Of a stretch of DNA of 64,000 nucleotides, positions 34,652 through 50,599 are shown piece by piece. Source of the DNA: Ancylostoma caninum (lineage: Eukaryota > Nematoda > Chromadorea > Rhabditida > Ancylostomatidae). The notes beneath the pieces were generated by a model. The model ran no database searches and was not told where the DNA came from. It saw only the letters and a list, made by a program, of their open reading frames with translations. The position numbers and the translations under genes were made by a program. Position 1 is the stretch's first letter; every line of letters starts with the position of its first letter. The stretch covers positions 2,780,431 through 2,844,430 of the forward strand of contig JBAJFG010000015.1 in the NCBI GenBank assembly GCA_037903475.1, written 5' to 3'.

Positions 34652-35545
34652 CAGGGTGACAACAAAGTCTTTGCCCAAAGACTTTGTAGCAATTATTTCT
34701 TGCGCTTTGTGAGGAAACCTATGACTTTGTATTCGCATTGACTACACGAATGTCTCGAACACACATGCAAAATTTCATAATCCATAGCTCTATTTGAACT
34801 TTGTATGATCTGCAAACATGAAACGAGATAGAGATGGAAATGACCGCATGTAGAGTCTCGATGACATCTTTACCAAGAACTTCCTCTAATTTGCTCTTCA
34901 GATCACCACTTTTCTACCTAATATTCAAGAGGGTAGAAGCTTTCCATCATTGCATGTAAACTTGTTTTATTGACCGGAAATGGTCAATAGACTGTCACCG
35001 ACACTTTTCCGCATTAGAATGCACAAAACAATGTGCAAAAGTGGGCAGAGCAAAATCCAAAGAGGTATGTTATTTCTTAGGCTTGAGCGCATCTTGTAAA
35101 AATAAGGTGGGCTTTTGACAAAAGTTTTCCATTATGTTTCAAAAGAGAAAACAACAGAATGTTGGTTCAGACTCTGCTGTTCCTGATTTCACAAAACCAT
35201 TCGCTTGATAGTTCTCCCTGAAACGGGGGTCTCTGGATCTCCAAAGTGCAGTCCCTAAAGCACAGAATATGAGCTAACTTTCGCTAAAATACCAGCTTCC
35301 TTGGTGAAGAACTGACGAGAAAACAAGGTCATAAGTTCTCGACCAACTTGCGGCCCTGGTGCATTGCAGAAGCCAACGGTTTTGTCGACTTTACGGAGAA
35401 GCCAGAAGAGATATCCAAAATCCAAGAGAAGGATTCTCAAAGCGCATGGATTCCACATAACCCAGCTAAATTTTAAGAATGCCAGCCTACGTGATCCCAG
35501 TATTACAATTTATTATATTTGGCCAGAGACTTTGTCGTCACCCTG
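34652..35545. mobile_element. Tc1/mariner-type non-autonomous element
   Basis: The left end is CAGGGTGACAACAAAGTCTT; the right end is the reverse complement of CAGGGTGACGACAAAGTCTC. Both are flanked by TA. The 894-bp body has frames broken by stops; a minus frame at 35255-35458 might be a transposase scrap but shows no clear catalytic motif. Ends resemble, but are not identical to, those of the 19495-20784 element (CAGGGTG). Confidence 0.75.
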
Positions 35546-35789
35546 TAAACACACCAATTTTGGTGAACGTTATTGTGTGTATATCTGTGCGCTTTTATTT
35601 GCTCCATCATATACTCTGCCTTTATCGCACCTATAGTTTCCTAGCAACGTTTGAGCTTTCTCTAGATGGAGTATTCTTTATTCTTCCTATTCAGAAGTTT
35701 TGTATGATCAATGATGCTCTGTACTGTTATTGATAAGCGCCTGTATCGGAACCCAAAATTCAAGGACAGATTTCTTGCCCTTATTTAGA

Positions 35790-35877
35790 AAAAGTGGCAC
35801 CGTTGAACGTTGAAGCACTGTTTCCGTAATTATATTTGGTAAGAAGTGGCACCGTTGAACGTTGAAGCACTGTTTCT
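35790..35877. repeat. Direct repeat of about 37 bp
   Basis: AAGTGGCACCGTTGAACGTT and GAAGCACTGTTTC occur twice, 53 bp apart. Confidence 0.8.
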
Positions 35878-35879
35878 GT

Positions 35880-38537
35880 ATTTATTGCTCGGACCATCAT
35901 TCCTTCTTACTTTATTCACAGTGCTCTCTATTTAAACCGCACAAATGAGAAAGATTGTATGCGTTTGTTCTCATATTATAAGTTTATCTCATATGTTCTC
36001 ATAATTTAGGACCATTCGCCTAGGTGCTACCCGTTTTTATCCACCGCTCGAAAGTGATGTATATCACAACAGTGATTCTAATCACACCTTGGTTATTTTG
36101 TGTCATGACAAGCGAGAGCATGAGAATTGAAAGAGTCGTTTAGATTTTAGCATCACATCACAGAAGGATCTCCTTGTAGAAGTTTCCTTTGAGCACTCTT
36201 CTGGGCTCCGGCTTTCGTATGCACTAAAGATTCGGTCATTCGAGCGTAGTGGTTTAGCATTAATGTTGTCATACTTGCCACTCATCTGTTCAAGCGATTT
36301 TAATGGAGCACCCTGAGTGCATATAAATAAGTAAGTAAGTAAATATAGTTACTCTTATTCGTTGTACTTGCTTAGGGCACAATCCCGCTGCTCTGCGAGC
36401 TTTTATATTCATAATGGGCTGGTGTTCTTGTTTTGGATAAGGAGCTGCTATTGATAGCATGTATAAGTTGCTCCTTTACAAATGCTTAATACTGTTAGTC
36501 GTGAGTAGGTGGAGAATTTGCAAGTAGGTGGAGAATATGGATCAGTAATGCTGCAGAGGTCGGTAGAGCATTTATTAGTATGGCACTTTTGTTCAAACTG
36601 TTACACAAAATGTTCATAGTCGTATTCATGCACACAATAAGCACTATTGCTGTACGAGGGCTTTTTGAACAGTGCATCCTATGCTCTGCAATCAAAGCAT
36701 GGTAGTATGAACAATATATAGCAAGTTGAACACTTTCAGGTCTTCTTAAGCCACTTTTATTGGTAGACGTTTGCTGCTGTGAAACCTCTGAAGAAAGAGA
36801 GACCAGATAATCAGCTATTATACGCAGGATACCGGTCTAGCACAGACAACAGAGTGTGCAGTTCTTCAATTCTGTTAAAAACTTATAACTCTGCCATTTT
36901 TACTTCCTATTCTTCCCCACTACTTGGTCTACTTATTGAAAGTAAGACAAACGAGAGAAACTCAAACTCTATGTTCTTTGGCTTGCATAGGAGGCTCAAG
37001 GATACAGACTCGCTCGCACGCATCACACATCGGCATCGAGAATGTGAATGGTTATACCCGTGGAGTGTGAGGATGCGCAGCCAATCAGGCAGCATATACG
37101 CATGTGGTCCGCGCACGTGGGCCTATCGGCTCGCCGCTTGCTAGCCCCGCTATCTCGCGCTGTCATAGTAGCTGACTCTACATGATATTTAGTGTTTTTC
37201 CTCTTGAAAGTGTCAATTATTATGAAAAGAGAAGCGTAAACTCTACTGCGGTAAGCTCTTGCAGCGCGAAATAACGGTTTCATGCACGGCGCGGCCTGTG
37301 TGCTATGTGTCAGCAGGTCTGCAAATTCGTCAGCTCCACCGACGCTCGATGTATTGTTTCGTCTAAAGAATTGCATTCCTGTACTCTTCCAAGAGAAAAA
37401 AAGGTGCGAGTTCGTTTTTATGCCGTGCAATGACTCGCTGCAGATGTTGATCAGAACATGGCGAGCTGAAGCAGAGGAAAAGAAATCAAAATTCGTTTGC
37501 GCTCTGTGTTCTCTTCGTGTTTATATTTTGTAACACATCGATAACAACGTCTCACAGTGCGTAGAGAAGATGAGCAACTTCTTCCTTCAATCGCTTTGAC
37601 GTTCAAAGTGTCAAATTCATCATGGGAACATCAGTGAAACCAAAGAACCAACTAACTAACTGGAAAAAAAGCTAACTGAACGACTGGCCTTTCCAACATT
37701 ACTTGCATAGTTTCCATGTGTTGCCTTCGAACGAATGCTTCGGTAGCGTTTTGGCATACTCGCCATGGTCTCTTTACTGTATTGTTCTCCTTCAATCAAT
37801 CATAACAATCCTGATTAATGACTACTTCTTCTGGCATGTTGCGAGACTTCTAAACAATGAATAAAATGTCCTCTTCTTTGTGAGCAGTTACGAATTAAAA
37901 GGCACTTAAGGACAAATTACGAAGTTTTGATCCTTTCACTTTATTAAAAAAAGACTTCATAGATTGAAAATATCGTGTTGTTGCTAGCACTTTATATTCA
38001 TATCACTGCACTTACACATGATTGCCTCAAGCAAATCCTGAGAACATATGACTATCACGTGAGCCCTCCAAACTTGACTTCATTGGCCACGTTATCAGCT
38101 TTCTGCAAAAATAGAAAGGTCGATGTACCAAATGCTATGGGCGAATGCACAAGATAATAGAGTATGGCTATGTTTTCTGAATAATGACACTCTTATATTC
38201 AAAATGTGTTCGTGGAGTTTGTTGCCGTATTGCTAATGTATGAAAATAGCATGACATACAAGGAATGTCACACTAAGAACTCCTCTTCATAAACGTTGGT
38301 ATGCAATGCAGCTAGCATACCCTCGTTCCGACGCTGTCATGTTCTGATGATAATCGCCTAAAGGGAGTGGCTGACTAGTGCGGGTACCCACCGTTCTATT
38401 TCGGCCGGCGTTCAAGTGCCGCGGAAACTTTATGTGGAAACCATGAAGGTCAAATTGTGGGAGTGATTTATCAGGACTACGGCCAACAAAAGTGACTTAT
38501 TCAAATCTTACAAGCCTGATTCTTATTGGTGCAGCAG
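35880..38537. other. No gene recognised; GC-richer part at 36960-37500
   Basis: A segment with CpG-containing words and frames on both strands (36779-37144 plus, 37023-37430 minus) stands out in composition. No domain or splice pattern lets me call a gene. Confidence 0.35.
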
Positions 38538-38730
38538 CTCAGACATTCGGGCGTTTGGAGCGCCGGTGAACCCGCCCATTTCTCGCCGATGCAGGCTTCC
38601 GGCAGGTAGTCGCGGGTGAGGCAGGAATACTTGCTGAAGGTGTGGATGGAGCAGAAAAACCCGCTGTGAGCGCGCATAAGGCAGGATATATGCAGGCAGG
38701 TATTAGCCTGCACCCTTTTTTTTTCTCCAT
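38538..38730. repeat. Truncated copy of CTCAGACATTC-type MITE
   Basis: About 190 bp closely matching 52662-52840, from CTCAGACATTCGGGCGTTTG through GTGAACCCGCCCATTT to a T run. The opposite inverted end is absent. Confidence 0.75.
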
Positions 38731-38753
38731 TGCTAAGTGGCAGCTGAAGTGAA

Positions 38754-38832
38754 TATAAGCCGGCAGACGGCTGTGAAAGGCCCCGCCACAGCGGAGACCA
38801 GAATAAGCTTACACAGCCGTCTGCCGGCTTAT
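38754..38832. repeat. Hairpin-forming inverted repeat
   Basis: ATAAGCCGGCAGACGGCTGT and its reverse complement (ACAGCCGTCTGCCGGCTTAT) flank a spacer of about 36 bp. Confidence 0.85.
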
Positions 38833-38839
38833 ATGGTAT

Positions 38840-39390
38840 GGTATGCACGCTCTCAATCAAATTATGAGCGGCTCATCTTACTCGTCGTCTTTTCTCAATC
38901 CCGGGCTTGATGTCGTTTTCCATGCGACCTAGATAGACATTTTCGCTGACGTGCTCGAGGGAAACACCCTGAAGAAATACCGGCTGCTAATTAGAAAATG
39001 CGCCTCGCATGACCTTTGTTTTTGTCGTGATGTTCAGACCTGCTTTTCTTCCTTCTACATGCAGCAGTCGAAGCACTGCCAAAGTTATTTCCAAGGTTTT
39101 CACGCGTTGCATACTATCTCGTATTCGGAGGAAAGCAATGGGGAAATATGGAGGAAAGCTTTTGGTATACTGGTTTCCTTGAAGTGATCGATATATTGAT
39201 TAATGCCGTATGATGGATCGGATTAGTAATAGATGAGACACGCGAGTTGAACTGCAACTCAAGCATAAATTCGATTATTCACCCTAAATTCAGGTGAAAG
39301 CCCCCGAAATAAGCATCTAGGAGCAGAAATGGGCAAACTCCACAATATTTCAATAATATCCATGTTTTTGACGAAGTTGCTGATAGAACA
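38840..39390. other. No gene recognised
   Basis: The frame 38951-39187 is unsupported. No other signal. Confidence 0.35.
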
Positions 39391-39399
39391 CATTATTGC

Positions 39400-40040
39400 A
39401 ACAGACCTAGCAAAGGCAAGAATAATTACAGGTACAAAATAACTCTCCATAAACTATACGTCCAGCAAGTGTCGTTGCTGCAGGCCTACTAGTCTCGATG
39501 TTTACCGTTATCCAAAATACAAACTCTCCTTGTACCTCGTAAAAACCTCGATGTTGACGGCGCACCAGCGGTTCTTGGTATTCTGGGGCGGCCTCGATCA
39601 ATCGACAGCAGGTGATTATGTGATCCAGTGTGCTGAACTTGCTCCGGAATCCTACTGGCATGCTCTACTGGCTTAGCTCCATCCAGCGTTCTCCGAATGC
39701 AAGTCGCGATGCAACGCGGGAGAACCTTGAAAATAACTCTGGCCATAGCGTGATAAGACGGTAGCCCTTAAAGTGTTCTTTGTTTCCTTTATTGAAAAGA
39801 AAAATGGTCGAGGACTGCTTCCAAGCTACTGATAGTTGAGATTTCGCAAGCTAGCGGGACAAGCGTCTCGTTAGTGCGGTATAGAGCTTGGGTCCGCAGG
39901 CCTGTAGAAATTCCACTGCAATTCCATCAGCAATAGGGGCTTTTTCTCGCGACATCATCTCAATTGCATGGCGCATTTCTAAACGGTGGGACATCTCCTA
40001 CAGGGCTCAAAACATTAGTGGTTTGGCCTCACGGGAAGCG
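39400..40040 (-). pseudogene. RTE-like reverse-transcriptase remnant
   Basis: On the minus strand the order is AIEMMSREKAPIADGIAVEF, LYTALTRRLSRL, then ARVIFKVLPRCIATCIRRTL, and after a frame change HAGFRSKFSTLDHIITCCRL with IEAAPEYQEPL. These match the fingers and palm start of RTE-type reverse transcriptases: K..G.DGI..E, R.I.....L...Q..F/G FR..FST.DHI. Frameshifts and stops, and loss of the YADD part, show it is inactive. Its promoter-side end abuts Helitron-like element B. Confidence 0.7.
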
Positions 40041-40289
40041 TATGCTTCCACCTCATTCCATGCTGAGGGCTCGATGCGATTTTACAGTCACGATATCCGT
40101 TCATTTCGAGAAAGCTTGTTCACTAAAACACAGAGTAAACGCTTGAATATAGCAAAGCATGACATTGTGTAACCAATCAACCCACAGTTGATTAAAATCA
40201 ACAAATTATTAATCAAAATTTTTGGAGAGCCCAAGCCTTTACCATTACTTCCGAGATTTACAAAGGGTACGGGTGCTCTGATAGAAAAC

Positions 40290-41590
40290 AAGAGTGCCAT
40301 GGCCCAAAAGTGGTGAAAACGCTATGGCTCCGCCGATGGGAGCGGGCCAGATTTGACGTATTTGTTAGGGGAAAAACACCAGAATAAGAGTTGAACGAGG
40401 GTTGAAGGGCCCAGCCCCTTTTAGCCCAATAGTGTTGCGCAAACCAGCATACTGTTCCACCACTAAAGGATCGGTTCGCCCTGGCTCAATAACGTGGAGA
40501 ACGCTAGGATGTGGGTACATCGACGGAGTAGGGTCCGATGTGGCTCAACAGTGAAGAAAAAACAAAAATGCTGCTCCACCAATGTAGGAAAGACCGCCGT
40601 GGCCGAATGGTGGAGAACGCCAAGATATGGTCTCGCTTAAGTGCAATAAGTGTGGAGGGTGCCAGGGTGCGAGTCCGCCCATGGAGTAAGGGTTTCTTCA
40701 GCCTAACTGTGAGGAACAGACCAAAATGCCGGCCCTCAGATGGGAGAAGGGCCTCCGTGGCCCAGTGGTGCGAACCGGCTCGCCAATACAGGATGAATGC
40801 GCTGTGGCTCAATAACATGGCGAATTCCAGGCTACGGATCCACTAACGGGGAAGGGTCCACCGTGGCTCAATGATGTGGGGCCACGATACGAGTCCACCA
40901 GTGGCGGACGCAGGGGGGGGGCGCGCCCCCCCCCGAGAATGGGTCGCCAAATTTTCGAAATTACTTTACAATACAAATAAAAATCTTGTGTTAGTTTATT
41001 TTTAATTGTTTATTTTTATTATTATTTTTAATATACTTTTTATTTATTGTTTATTATTATAATTAATATTATTATTAATTTTATTTTCCGTCTGGGTCCC
41101 CAAAACGGCGGAGACCCCACTTTTCTTCCCACGCCCCCCCTCCCGCCCACTTTCTGCGTCCGCCACTGGAGTCCACCGATGGAGGAAGGGCCCACCGTAG
41201 CCCAACGATGAGGAAGACGCCAGGACACGGGTCCGCCAATACATATAAGATGGTTCCGCTGTGACTTGATAAAGCGGAGAATGCCAGGATTAGGTTCAGC
41301 CGACTGTGAACGTATTGAATGTGGTCCAACAGTGAAGGTGGCACCAGAATACGGGTCCGCCGATGGCGGAATTGTTCGCTTTGGCCCTACTCTGAGGAAG
41401 ACGCCAGAATGAAGGCCCACTGACGGAGAAAGGCCCGCCGTGGTCCAATAGTGTAAAGAACACTAGGATTCGAGTTCGCTTTGGCCCAATAGTATGGAGA
41501 ACGGCAGGATCCAGGTCCGCCGATGGAAAAGCGTATCCTTGCGTTGGCCCAGTAGTGAGGAAAACTCACAAAGATGGAGGACGTATTTTT
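40290..41590. repeat. Diverged 55-60-bp minisatellite, reversed orientation
   Basis: Recurring words are GGGTCCGCCGATGG, GGCCCACCGTGGCCCAATAG and GAGGAAGACGCCAGGA, which are reverse complements of the unit at 14091-14722. Copies are much more diverged, so the array is older or less homogenised. It is split by the hAT-type MITE. Confidence 0.75.
40899..41168. mobile_element. hAT-type MITE with 8-bp target duplication
   Basis: Terminal inverted repeats CAGTGGCGGACGCAG and CTGCGTCCGCCACTG bound 270 bp. Both flanks are GAGTCCAC (40891-40898 and 41169-41176), an 8-bp target duplication as made by hAT transposases. CAGTGGCGGA-type ends with adjoining G runs are common in animal hAT MITEs. The AT-rich centre has no coding capacity. 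It inserted into the minisatellite of element B, so it is younger than that array. Confidence 0.9.
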
Positions 41591-41754
41591 CATACTCATA
41601 CTCAACCCATAAGATGGATTCCATATTTGAGCCTATTTAATGATTAGTTTTACTTCTTGTCAATTTTCCAGGGATTTGGCGAATGTGATGCTTTTGCACA
41701 TGCGCTAAGTGGCTGCCCCGCCCCACTTTCTAGCGTCCCGAAGGGGCACTAGTA

Positions 41755-42240
41755 TATTCAAAGCACCACATAAATAAATTGATCTTCACGCACTACTCAC
41801 CCATAGACATGCAATTTCCGGCCTTCAAATGTATCTTGACACTTCATATTTGTAGTGGAAATAATGAAGAAAAGCGTGGTAGCTACTTCCATGAGGAAGT
41901 TGATTGACATTTGATTCAGTATAGTGGAGAGATACGAGTCCCTTTTTATTGTTGCGTTCCGATTATTTTATGGGGCTTTGTAAGTGACACATTTACCTCA
42001 CGACATCTTACATTTTCTACCACCTTTTCGTAGATGCCGTATAGGCTCGCCTGTTCTGGACAAACATTTCGTCGTTATTTCCTCCTCAGAAGTCTGAAAA
42101 TAGTTCAACATCGTCCATTTATGCTCCCGATTAGGGGGCTTCCTCCCATTTGCACATTCAACTCATCCTCGGTGCGCCTAATCATTAAAGAATTAGTAAA
42201 GCATCCACAAAACACTGTGTAATATTACTGTGAAATGTTG
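41755..42240. other. No gene recognised
   Basis: The frame 42034-42222 follows a TTTTCGTAG acceptor-like site but has no recognisable features. Confidence 0.3.
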
Positions 42241-42490
42241 TGCACGTTCTCTGAAAAGTGTACAGACGGAACGCCGCCACAAAAGGCGTAATACTTCGGG
42301 TTCAGAACCTAAGACCATCTCTCTGTTAGAGTTAGCCCGGTTAGGATACGATGATACCAGACGAGTGCGAGACTCGCCGGAGAACTTGTATGCAATATCA
42401 ACCTTAACCCAGGAAATCCTCGAAAATCTTTACTCATTGCTGCAGCACACTATTTCACTAACAGCGAATGATGAGGAAGTCCGAGATTAG
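42230..42490 (+). CDS. Possible terminal exon of unknown protein
   Basis: The frame has coding-like composition from about codon 10 (ERRHKRRNTSGSEPK, then SLLELARLGYDD, ENLYAISTLTQEILENLYSL) and ends in a stop at 42490. The C-terminal half could form an amphipathic helix. No domain is recognised and the upstream exons are unresolved, so it may be a chance frame. It lies 370 bp before the carbonic anhydrase 2 start. Confidence 0.25.
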   Translation: MKCCARSLKSVQTERRHKRRNTSGSEPKTISLLELARLGYDDTRRVRDSPENLYAISTLTQEILENLYSLLQHTISLTANDEEVRD

Positions 42491-42858
42491 TTTCTCATTC
42501 AATGTTCTGAATTAGGTCGCCTATTGTAACAGTATCAATGATAAGGCGAGTTCCGCAGAAGAATTCTCAAGTTTGTGAAGTTTTCTGGTAAGGATCGTGT
42601 GCCATGTGATTGACAACTTCTGTTGGAATTTTCAGAGAAGTCTTTTTACTAAATCAGCGCAAAAACGGCCATACTTATAAGGATGCAAAGACCGAAAGAG
42701 CTCCAAATTAGTCATTTATCACGATCATTCTGTCGTTGACAACAACTTCTTACATCTCGTTTTCCTCCAAAAATCAACTTCAAATCCACATTCCATAATG
42801 GAGACGTGGTCTATCCGTGGACAGTGTCAATACAATTTTCTCTTTTGAGAAAACACCG

Positions 42859-47777
<4,919 letters not shown>

Positions 47778-47917
47778 GAACTTGGTAGGAGCTAGAATAC
47801 AAATATAACTTTTCTGGGCTCATGAAATCAAAAGTCATGACTGGCTTGGATTCATGCACGCATTAACAAGTGAAGCCAGGTTAGAAAACCGAGGTCCATA
47901 GTAAAGTGTCACGAGGC

Positions 47918-48609
47918 TTAAGCGTTATTTATAGTGCGTCGGAGTCCGATTCGCATCGGATGCGGGCTGCGACGGTCGGATACGAAATCGGAACGACGCG
48001 TCGTGGCTTTGTTTATAGTCCGCAAGCACACGATTTTGGATCAGCTGTTTCTATCCATGAATTTTGCATGTTTTCTTTGCAAATCAAGCTGTATTTATCG
48101 GTTTCTGACTTTTTTCTTTGGTTTTTGGAGTTCTCAGCTTTTGCAAATTCTCTTCAACCTCAAGAATTTTATTGTAATCTTCCACATAAATAACATCATA
48201 TCATTATCAAACTCTTCCAATTATGCAATTACTACAACATCGAGGTGAGGTGATGTAAAGAAGTATACGATAGGTTTTAGGGCTAGCTACATATTTGGAG
48301 AGTAAATGATAGTTAGTGACACGAAAGAAAAAACAAAAGAAAATAGCGAAAATGGGGTGAAAACAGCTGAGAAAATTCGCCCCACGAGGTTCTATCGATT
48401 GATGCATCGGAGTCCGACGTCGCATCGGAACCACTAGTGGATCCGATGCGACGTCGGACTCCGACGACGATTCGGAGGCAAATCGTTCCGATGGAGTAAA
48501 AACAGGCATCGTCGTCGGACTCCGATGCGTCGGATTCCGACGAGGATCGATACGTACCTTTTGTTATTCGACGGGATCGGATTCCGACGCACTATAAATA
48601 ACGCTTAAG
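47918..48609. mobile_element. MITE with GGAGTCCGA-rich inverted ends
   Basis: The outer ends CTTAAGCGTTATTTATAGTG and CACTATAAATAACGCTTAAG are exact reverse complements, and the inverted similarity continues inward (CGTCGGAGTCCGA / TCGGATTCCGACG). The body of about 690 bp holds a 54-bp palindrome. No transposase is encoded. The central frames (47906-48248) are by-products. Confidence 0.85.
48409..48462. repeat. Near-perfect 54-bp palindrome inside the MITE
   Basis: GGAGTCCGACGTCGCATCGG, then AACCACTAGTGGATC centred on CACTAGTG, then CCGATGCGACGTCGGACTCC. Only one base pair of the symmetric arms mismatches. Further GTCGGACTCCGA words follow to about 48540. Confidence 0.85.
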
Positions 48610-49035
48610 ATCAAGTGCCAGCCACATTTGAGGCGCTGATCCCATGCGCGTTCATCTCCAAACACTGGAGATGAACTTGGTACGAAAGCGCAAACTGCTT
48701 ACATAGAGATAAGTAATTGCTCGCATAAAAAAGACTTGAAGAAGCCGGAGTACAACAATATCAATGCTGATACTCAAGATTTCAAATATTCCAACTCTCG
48801 AAAGTTCTCGAACAATTCGAGAATGACTGAATATCTGAGCAAATGACTATTCCGCATATGCTCTTCTCAAAGAAATGCACGTACACTGAACATTCCGGGC
48901 ATTGTTCCGTCCTTCTTGTTCTAAAGGATGCTGAAAAGTACTGTCCTGTCTAGAAAAGTACTCTCCTGTCTAAATCGTCGATATACTAATAATTGGTGGA
49001 GATTCAGCCGAATTTATTGCTGTGAGAAATAATAT
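48610..49035. other. No gene recognised
   Basis: Contains short inverted words (TTCATCTCCAAACACTGGAGATGAA) and a duplicated CTGTCTAGAAAAGTACTCTCC-like phrase. No exon is supported. Confidence 0.4.
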
Positions 49036-49040
49036 TCTAT

Positions 49041-49075
<35 letters not shown>

Positions 49076-49076
49076 T
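49036..49076. repeat. (ATTT)n microsatellite at foldback insertion site
   Basis: About ten TTTA units lie just left of foldback element 2. TTTATTTATTTA resumes right after its other end at 50562, so the element inserted into this tract. Confidence 0.85.
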
Positions 49077-49083
49077 CTACTTA

Positions 49084-50561
49084 CAGTAGCGAGCAAAAAG
49101 ATTGCAACTTTTCGTTTTTCGCCTATAACTTCTTCCAACGCAGAGCGTGGGCGTTTAAATTTTTGTGAGAGTTGTAGATACTCATGGGGGATAGAAACAA
49201 GGAATAACCCCTTTACTCGATTGGCTTCACGTTTTTTAAGAAAAATTTTTCTCACAGAGGCCTCAATCTGTAATTTGGTACCATTCGCAATGTTTCATAA
49301 AATGAAGTCCATCGTTAGGATCTGACCACGAATTGGTTCCCTGCAGCAGAGCCAGCCCGTATGTGCTTGAAAATGTGCATGCGCTGACCACTGGTTGACA
49401 ACTGCAAAGACTATGTGAGATTAGTTCAGCAGTGATCCTCTATGGGTGTTTCTGTCACCCTGGCTCCACCTATCGGCTCTATTTAAAAGGGAGGGATGTG
49501 CCTGATGGTTCCATAAGTCTGGCCACAAGTGTTCGGTTTCAACGCAGCCTATTGCTCCTTCGCTGTTCCGAAATATTCGGACCTGTTGCCGTGCAGCTAA
49601 TCGTGCATATCACGGAAAATAAGTTTTGGAATTTTTTCTATCTCGGGGAGTAAGACATCCGAAAGATCCCATGAGTGATGAAGATTCTCCAGGGTCCCTA
49701 GAATATTGCCACTTGCGTGACGATTCATGCCGGTTCGAATTTGATGAGGTAGATCTTGCTAAAATGCAATGAACTCTACGAAACATCACCGAAGCGGGAT
49801 GCTGTGACCTGGCACTATAAAAACTGGCTATAAAAACTGGCTAGTTCAGTTTGAATAAGATGAAACAAACTAAATGAGACATTTTTAAATCGAAAGGCTC
49901 TAGGCGAAGTAGAAAAACTCGTAGATGGAGCAAGAGGCCACTCATGCTCGTGTAAGTGACCAGCACTCTTCACTTCGAGTAGTCCTGTTTCGATAAATCT
50001 AAGGCGGCATGAATCTTCACGCATACGGCAATATTCTAGGGACCCTGGAAAATCTTTATCACTCATGGGATCTTTCGGATGTCTTACTGTCCGAGACAGA
50101 AAAAATTCCAAAACTTATTTTCCGTGATGTGCACGATTAGCTGCACGGCAACAGGTCCGAATATTTCGGAACAGCGAGGGAGCAAGTGACAGAAACACCC
50201 ATAGAGGATCACTGCTGAACTAATCTCACATAGTCTTTGCAGTTGTCAACCAGTGGTCAGCGCATGCACATTTTTAAGCACATACGGGCTGGCTCTGCTG
50301 CAGGGAACCAATTCGTGGTCAGATCCTAACGATGGACTTCATTTTATGAGACATTGCGAATGGTACCAAATTACAGATTGAGGCCTCTGTGAGAAAAATT
50401 TTTCTTAAAAAAACGTGAAGCCAATCGAGTAAAGGGATTATTCCTTGTTTCTATCTCTCATGAGTATCTACAACTCTCATAAAAATTTGAACGCCCACGC
50501 TCTGCTTTGGAAGAAGTTATAGACGAAAAACCAAAAGTTGCAATCTTTTTGCTCGCTACTG
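49084..50561. mobile_element. Giant foldback element 2 (TA-flanked)
   Basis: The ends CAGTAGCGAGCAAAAAGATT and the exact reverse complement abut TA on both sides (49082-49083, 50562-50563). The arms 49084-49733 and about 50005-50561 are highly similar reverse complements. The left arm has about 90 extra bp (roughly 49457-49548) or the right has lost them. The loop is about 270 bp. No transposase is visible. The architecture matches foldback element 1 although the end sequences differ, so they are different families mobilised in the same way. Confidence 0.85.
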
Positions 50562-50599
50562 TATTTATTTATTTATTACATGAGTATACTCATGTGAAC

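Larger units (their letters stand above)
40060..41752 (+). mobile_element. Helitron-like non-autonomous element B
   Basis: The right end at 41752 is CACTAG before T, with hairpin AGCGTCCCGAAGGGGCACT. This is the same terminus as element A in opposite orientation. The left-side segment around 40086-40175 (ATCCGTTCATTTCGAGAAAG, CATGACATTGTGTAACCAAT) matches the 14740-14812 segment of A in reverse. The interior (about 40290-41590) is a diverged, reversed form of the 60-bp minisatellite. A hAT-type MITE is inserted at 40899-41168. The true 5' terminus is not determined. Confidence 0.45.

Noticed and set aside
37023..37430. 135-codon minus frame in a GC-richer segment
   Set aside because: No signal peptide, domain, splice support or coding periodicity I could defend; an overlapping plus frame is equally open.
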